The notes beneath the pieces were generated by a model that worked only from the letters and a program-made list of their open reading frames with translations, ran no database searches and was not told where the DNA came from. A stretch of DNA of 64,000 bases from Diploscapter coronatus (taxonomy: Eukaryota > Nematoda > Chromadorea > Rhabditida > Rhabditidae): NCBI GenBank assembly GCA_964036155.1, contig OZ038422.1:87629201-87693200 (forward strand), in the 5' to 3' direction. The position numbers were made by a program, and so were the translations under genes. Positions 58,920 through 64,000 of the stretch are shown here, in pieces (position 1 is the stretch's first letter; each line of letters starts with the position of its first letter).

Positions 58920-59195
58920 AAATAAAAGAAACCAATGCTGAAATGGAAGAGAGTGCAGAGAAAAGAGGCGGGGAGCGGCACAGTACCTTTTGCAGATAGA
59001 CCACGCCCCTTTCCCTTGCCCAAAAAAAATGAGCGATTTTTTTTTTCGATTTTTCGTGTTAAAATTTATCTTTTTTTTATCAGTGACGTATTTTTTCGGT
59101 GGGGATGGTTAGAGGGGCACTTCAGCCTCTGAAAAATGCAAAAAAGCATAGTGCCAGAGTGAACTTGGCAAAAGGGCTGGCGGTCCCTACCATTG
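58920..59195. repeat. Family G repeat (second copy)
   Basis: It matches 13990-14455 without the nested hairpin (GATAGACCACGCCCCTT, GACGTATTTTTTCGGTGG, GGCGGTCCCTAC). It lies between the unassigned minus-strand gene and the zinc-finger gene and may overlap their shared promoter region. Confidence 0.6.
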
Positions 59196-59442
59196 CGAAT
59201 AGTTTAGCGATGGGGCAGAGTTACAAGCACTTCTCTCTTAAAATCGAGCGAGCGAAAACCCCGCCCACTATCGATGCGAAATGAGAGATAGTGCTTGGCT
59301 AAAGAAAAAGACTTGCCACACTTTCGCACTCGGTACTGTATTTTTGGACGTCAGTATATTGCAGTGATTTCGTGGGTTTTGATTTTAGGGCGATTTTCTG
59401 TTTCTCGATTTTTTCATGCTAATCTGTATAATTTCAGGTGAA

Positions 59443-60771
59443 ATGGCCAGTGCTCAGCCGATGCTGCGTGAGGAAAGAAATGGAAGTGAGAAGAATGAGG
59501 TCGGTTTTGATATTGGGCGTAAAATTCGTTTTCAACAGATTTTTTGAAGATTTTCTACTAACACGAATTCTTAGCTTTCTAAGGACAAATTTTTAGCATT
59601 ACATTTCGGAAAATACGCAATAATAATCGTTCAAATTTTCGATTTCAACATTTCTGTTTCAGGGGATGATAGGGAAATGCTTCGACCAGGAGTCGATAGT
59701 TCGTCCGATCAAGAAGAAGACCAACTTTGTGAAGACGACTTTCTGCCTGATCTGTCGGAAGGAATACGTTACGAAAAGCAAATCCGTGAGTTTAGATTTT
59801 TTATTTTAAAAATTAATCAAGTTATAAGATGTTTTCTATCATAAATAGGACTATGCGATCTCGAGTTAAAACTTAAATCAAGCTAAATTCGCTAGAAAGT
59901 TCTATTTGAGCCTGAGTTCCAAATTTTCTGAAACATTCCGTGATTCATAAACAGTCGATTTTTAAATCTTAATTTCCAGCTATTTCTCCGCCACTTTAGT
60001 CGGCACATGAATAACATGTACGATCTTCCCCGGTTCTCGTGCAGTGTGTGCGAGTACGCTACGTCAAACTTCGATAGCATACAGAGCCACGTCAAGGCCA
60101 TGCACGGGAAGGCGGACTGCTTCACTGATGAAATCGGAGTGAGCTTTGTTTGCTGGTTATAAAAAATCGAAGAAAATTATTTCAATATTTCATGTATAAG
60201 ATCAAAAGACGAAGTTTTTTTTCAGATTTCAAAATATTTAATATATCAAATAATAAAAAAGGCAAAAATCGCAATGAAATATCGTTCTTTTCAGACCTGG
60301 CCTCCAGCCAAGATTCAGAAGGTCTCGAAGCTGTGTTTCGGCAGCGAGGATCTGACATTCAGCCGGCTGCCCGACAAGTGGCACCTCAAGTGGAAGATCA
60401 CCAGTCCGGAGACTGATGTGAGTCGCAAACTGTTTAATTGTTTTATGCTATTTTCTCCCAAATTCAAGAAAATATGAGAAATTTCACAATGAAAATTGAA
60501 GTGAGCATTGCAACCATAAATACTGAAATTTAGTATAATTGAAAACGTTTCATAATAAATCAAGAAAGTTTTTTTTTAATTTCTTCTTAAATTATTGAAT
60601 TTTCAGCCCACTATGACTACCGACACGAACACATCGACGAGCGGAGTGCAGTTGAATCCGAGCGAGATGGGAACGGTAAAGATGGAACTGGAATTGGAGA
60701 TGAACAAGGAGCAGAAGGGCAGGGGCGAGAAAGAGACGAAGAATCCAATTGTGATAGTGACAATCGACTAA
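59443..60771 (+). CDS. C2H2 zinc-finger protein
   Basis: Small protein with two C2H2-type zinc fingers, probably a nuclear nucleic-acid-binding protein. Five exons join in phase 0: 59443-59499, 59663-59785, 59980-60138, 60295-60417 and 60607-60771, about 208 aa. Finger 1 is CLIC...HFSRH (Cys-x2-Cys-x14-His-x3-His, slightly long) and is split by an intron. Finger 2 is CSVCEYATSNFDSIQSHV..H (Cys-x2-Cys-x12-His-x4-His). A Trp-rich segment (KWHLKWKITSPETD) and an acidic/Lys-rich tail follow, ending VIVTID. ATTTCAG lies 6 nt before the ATG, as for trans-splicing. Codon choice is GC-rich. No orthologue is recognised. Confidence 0.8.
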
Positions 60772-61393
60772 GATTCCACTTTCTACTCGAATTTTCATTT
60801 TATTCTTCTCACCCATTGACTTATTTAGTTTTTTTTTGTCTTATTCATTTTTCCACTGTATAACGGGTTGGATAATTATACTATTTTGATTGTTTTTTTT
60901 TCCAAAAATGACTGTTTTCAAATTTCTATTTTCTTTTGCAAAAATTATTTTGAAACTTTGATTTGTTCATTATTCTTTTGAAGTAAAACTATTCTTTTTC
61001 CAAACTTGTCAAAATTCGACTTGCAGAAAAAATAGAATGTCATATTGGGAGAGAAAAAGTGCATATTTTAAAGAGAGAAGAATATGTTTACTATTTTCTG
61101 TGTGTGTTTTGAGAAATTTGCTTTTGCTTTTTCAGGTCGAATTGTCTTACGCGAATCGGCCAACCTCGAATTCAGATACAATCAAGATATTTTTGATAAT
61201 TAAAAGCCTTTTCTGTAATTATCTTTATATTATTGAAAGAGTGAAAAGAAAATTTTTTCTAATTTTTATTTATGTTTCATAAGAAACGAAAACTTTGAAT
61301 ATTGCTATTTTTATCTCGGAAAATAATGAGTTTTGCGAATTTTGAGAAATCTAGCAATAAGATTTAAAAACGATAAAGAAGCGATTTTGCAAG
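60772..61393. other. Gap between zinc-finger gene and BLTP1-like fragment
   Basis: T-rich sequence. One short stretch after a TTTTTCAG acceptor (61136 on) reads RIVLRESANLEFRYNQ in one frame but has no nearby donor and soon stops. It could be a decayed exon of the BLTP1-like gene. Otherwise nothing. Confidence 0.35.
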
Positions 61394-62477
61394 CTTCATA
61401 ACGGACGACAAGCAGCGCATCGACCACGCGAAGCCGATTTGGGACTCGCAGTGGCGATTCGGCTCAAATACGGTGATCAGCTTCGGGCCCTGGGCCGAGG
61501 AACAGAGAGTTCTCCTCTATGGATTCTTCTTTCCACCGGATTATCAGGTTGATTTTCTGAGTTCTGGAATTTTTTAAATAAAAGCTTTGAAAAAAATCAT
61601 TTTCAAAAAGAAACAACTCGTCAATTTTCTAAAACTTTTTTCGTCGGTTTTATTTTCAAATTTCAGATTTCCTATTTTTAGACAAATAACTATGTTCAGA
61701 CTCTGCCCGTGACAGAACTGCCCTCGCGCGGGTGCCGTCGCATCCACCTGCAGCACGAGGCGAGGATTTCCGTGCTGAAGGAGATCTCGATCGACATCTG
61801 GTTTATGCGGGGCGAGTAGCTCGAGAGCATCCACAGCAGGTGTCAGGCCGGGAGTTCGGTTGATGTAAGCCATTTAGATTTTTCTTAGAAAAAAAACTGA
61901 AATATGCAATTTTGCAGATCTCAGTCTGGTGGATCACCCTGGAAGAGGGCTTCAGCTGGTCGTTGCACACCTCACTGCTCCGTCTCGAGACCACGACTTC
62001 TCTCCCTTTCACGCGGTTCTTCGAGTGGGAAACTGTCTCCATCGACGCCAATTTCCACTATCCAAAGGTTTTATTATCTCTTTTAGAAATTTCTCAAAAC
62101 GCAAATCGAACGTCATCTTTGAGAAATATTAAAAAACTTTTTCTGTTGCAAAATAATACTTGTAAGATTTTCTTAAGCTGCAATTGTTTTCAAGAATTAT
62201 ACGAATTTTGAGGTGTACAACGACAAGCAGATCTGGACGTTCAGTTTTTCGATATCGAAAGCGACGATGTGGTTCGTCTGGGATCACAAACGGTTCTTCA
62301 CGGTAATTTCTTATTTCTAATTTTAAAGAGGGATTACTTTAGCTGAAAAATTAGAATGAAATTACGGCAGATTTTCAGAATCTCATCGACGAGTGGATGG
62401 GCGAAGCGCCGTCTGACGTCTTCCGCTTCATTCCCTACGTCGTCAACACCAAAATCAACGTCACCGAAAGTTTCGAG
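61394..62477 (+). pseudogene. lpd-3: BLTP1/Tweek/LPD-3-like fragment with in-frame stop
   Basis: Five consecutive exons encode part of a bridge-like lipid-transfer protein of the BLTP1/Tweek/LPD-3 family, giant tubes that move lipids at membrane contacts. They are 61394-61547, 61682-61864, 61918-62067, 62195-62302 and 62379-62477, all phase-compatible. Recognisable stretches are FGPWAEEQRVLLYGFFFPPD, LETTTSLPFTRFFEWETV, KATMWFVWDHKRFFT and LIDEWMGEAPSDVFRFIPY. Only about 230 of several thousand residues are present. The N-terminal membrane anchor is not found upstream, and a transposon end follows 90 nt after the last exon. Exon 2 has TAG at 61817-61819 (MRGE-stop-LESIHSRC), with coding-quality sequence continuing after it. 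It is probably a pseudogene fragment; a sequencing error or an intact allele elsewhere is possible. Confidence 0.65.
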
Positions 62478-62568
62478 GTAGGCAATTACAATTTTAGAAA
62501 TGCTAGTAGAATTCCTCAAAATATTATATTATAGATTTAAAATTGGAATGAAAGAAAACAGATGAATC

Positions 62569-63080
62569 AATTTATATTACTACTTCTGGGGGAATATTTG
62601 ATATACTAGAAATGGGTGTAATTACCCAAAATCGTTCTACATCATATCAGAAGCGACGAAGCCGGGACAATAAATGGACTTTTATGTTTATTCGACGGAA
62701 GCGACGAAGCCAGGACAATAAATCTCGGATCTCTATAATAGTCGTGAAAAGTGAGCACGCAGTATATCAGTATATCTACATTAGCCACGTTGCCAAAAAT
62801 CACAGGATAATTACGCGTGGCCCTCCTTACATAGGTATTACGCGGCTTTGATCATTCGATTGTCGCTCTTGAAGTGAAATTGGCTTGGGCCAGTATCGTG
62901 TTCGAATGTTAAAAACATGGAAATGTCATTGATTATTTTGCTGATTAGACAACAGTTACTTCAAGTTATCTTGAATTCTATGCCATAATTGGATTGTAAA
63001 AACATCAAATTTTCTACAATTTAAAAGAAGAAAGATACATTATATTCGTCAGCCAGTTTTCTGCAGCTATTGCATACCAC
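62569..63080. mobile_element. One-ended family H element
   Basis: It starts TACTACTTCTGGGGGAATAT and follows the left arm and interior of the element at 38567-39452 (GAAGCGACGAAGCC, TATATCAGTATATCTACATT, CAGTTTTCTGCAGCTATTGC). It then ends without the mirrored arm. It also contains a small internal duplication of GAAGCGACGAAGCC (62650 and 62698). Confidence 0.7.
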
Positions 63081-64000
63081 GGTGCTGTGAGATAGTGTAA
63101 AATTGTCCGGCGACCAAACCCCTCTTTTTTCCCCCCTTTTCTGCCCATACTTAAGGGAAAAACCACCTGTAACGTAGAAACGCGCGGTTTTTTCTGGTTT
63201 TTTTGTTACCATCGTGTAGAGCGTCCTCGAAAACCCCTAGTTATCGATAATTAGTTCATAATTACTTAATTACAACCACCTGCTAGTGTAAAGAAAATCC
63301 TCAAAATCGCGATTTTTAACTTTGAAAAGGATTTTCTCGAAAATTTACGCGATAAGGTATGGTTTTTTCTTTATCGATATTTGAGTATAGACCTAAAATG
63401 CATATTTATCGAAATTCCAGAACAAAATGATGAAAAATAAAAAAAAAATTACTGTTGCCAAAGTCGCCGATTTGTTCAAAAAGTGCGTACTACATTTACG
63501 CGTGCTGCGTGGCTCGTGATGTAGGAAAACTGATAATTCTTTTTTCCTTGAAAGATCGAGGACAACCATCCATGAATCCGAAAAGATTGTCTCCGGAACT
63601 CTTCTAGAACGCTCCAGAACATCGTCCAAAAATGCTCAAAAACACCCAAAAATCGGGTCAGATTTTGACACTTCAATGGGCTACTGTAGCTGTACCATTT
63701 TGAATTTCGCCGAGATCATACTACCGATTTTTCGTCTATATGTGTTGTTTATGTGTGCAAAATTTCAGCCTTCTACGATACTCCAGAAAAAACTAGTTCC
63801 AGAAAATGTCCGAAAATTTTATGGCAAATTTGTGATAATTTGGGCATTTTGACACTTCAATTGGTTACTGTAGTCGTACCACTTTGGATTTCGCCGAGAT
63901 CATACTAGCGAATTTTCTTACGGTCATAAGGATTCATTTGACACCAAAATCTCTGAAATTGGTCAATTCCCCACGGACGAGTTCCAAATTGAAAATGTCG
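63081..64000. other. Non-coding end of window with a local repeat
   Basis: A unit containing TTACTGTAG..GTACCA and ATTTCGCCGAGATCATACTA occurs at about 63680-63730 and again at 63862-63908. The sequence continues past the window. No further BLTP1-like exon is seen. Confidence 0.5.

Overview
This is AT-rich, intron-dense eukaryotic DNA. It almost certainly comes from a rhabditid-type nematode: introns are short, acceptors read TTTCAG, several start codons lie just after an acceptor-like sequence (as in spliced-leader trans-splicing), and the protein families (acid sphingomyelinase, worm fukutin-like proteins, GT14 branching enzymes, GH27, DUF229, C6-type modules) match nematode repertoires. 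I cannot name the species. There is no bacterial gene organisation and no CRISPR array.

Layout: 1348-4128 (+) acid sphingomyelinase, 16 exons. 5737-5829 (+) an orphan exon. 8234-12408 (-) a fukutin/LicD-like type II membrane protein. 12.4-19.0 kb is repeats, including one arm of a 2 kb inverted repeat. 19057-23428 (+) a complete core-2/I-branching (GT14) enzyme. 24564-24691 (+) an orphan terminal exon resembling a GPI-signal tail. 25554-27911 (-) a GH27 alpha-N-acetylgalactosaminidase/alpha-galactosidase. 28.1-31.9 kb is the second inverted-repeat arm plus a long foldback element. 32297-37853 (+) a DUF229 protein with two possible 3' ends. 38.4-39.5 kb is a terminal-inverted-repeat element. 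41274-55061 (+) a secreted mucin-like protein with C6-like cysteine modules, a 2.76 kb tandem-repeat exon and a terminal chitin-binding-type domain. 56.5-58.9 kb (-) unassigned exons. 59443-60771 (+) a small C2H2 zinc-finger protein. 61394-62477 (+) a BLTP1/Tweek/LPD-3 fragment with an in-frame stop.

Most confident genes act in the secretory or lysosomal system on glycoconjugates or lipids (sphingomyelinase, fukutin-like transferase, GT14, GH27, DUF229, a mucin/chitin-binding protein). A functional cluster is an inference; tandem accumulation of unrelated surface-biology genes is also possible.

The rest is dominated by small non-autonomous DNA elements: foldbacks and TIR elements in introns, a tRNA-derived SINE with a perfect 16-bp target-site duplication, and hairpin-CTAG sequences resembling Helitron ends. 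The most unusual structure is a 15.3 kb unit (15523-30870) with 2 kb inverted-repeat ends enclosing two intact carbohydrate-active genes. Exon boundaries were worked out by hand from GT/AG (twice GC/AG) sites and phase. Where all phases close I say so.
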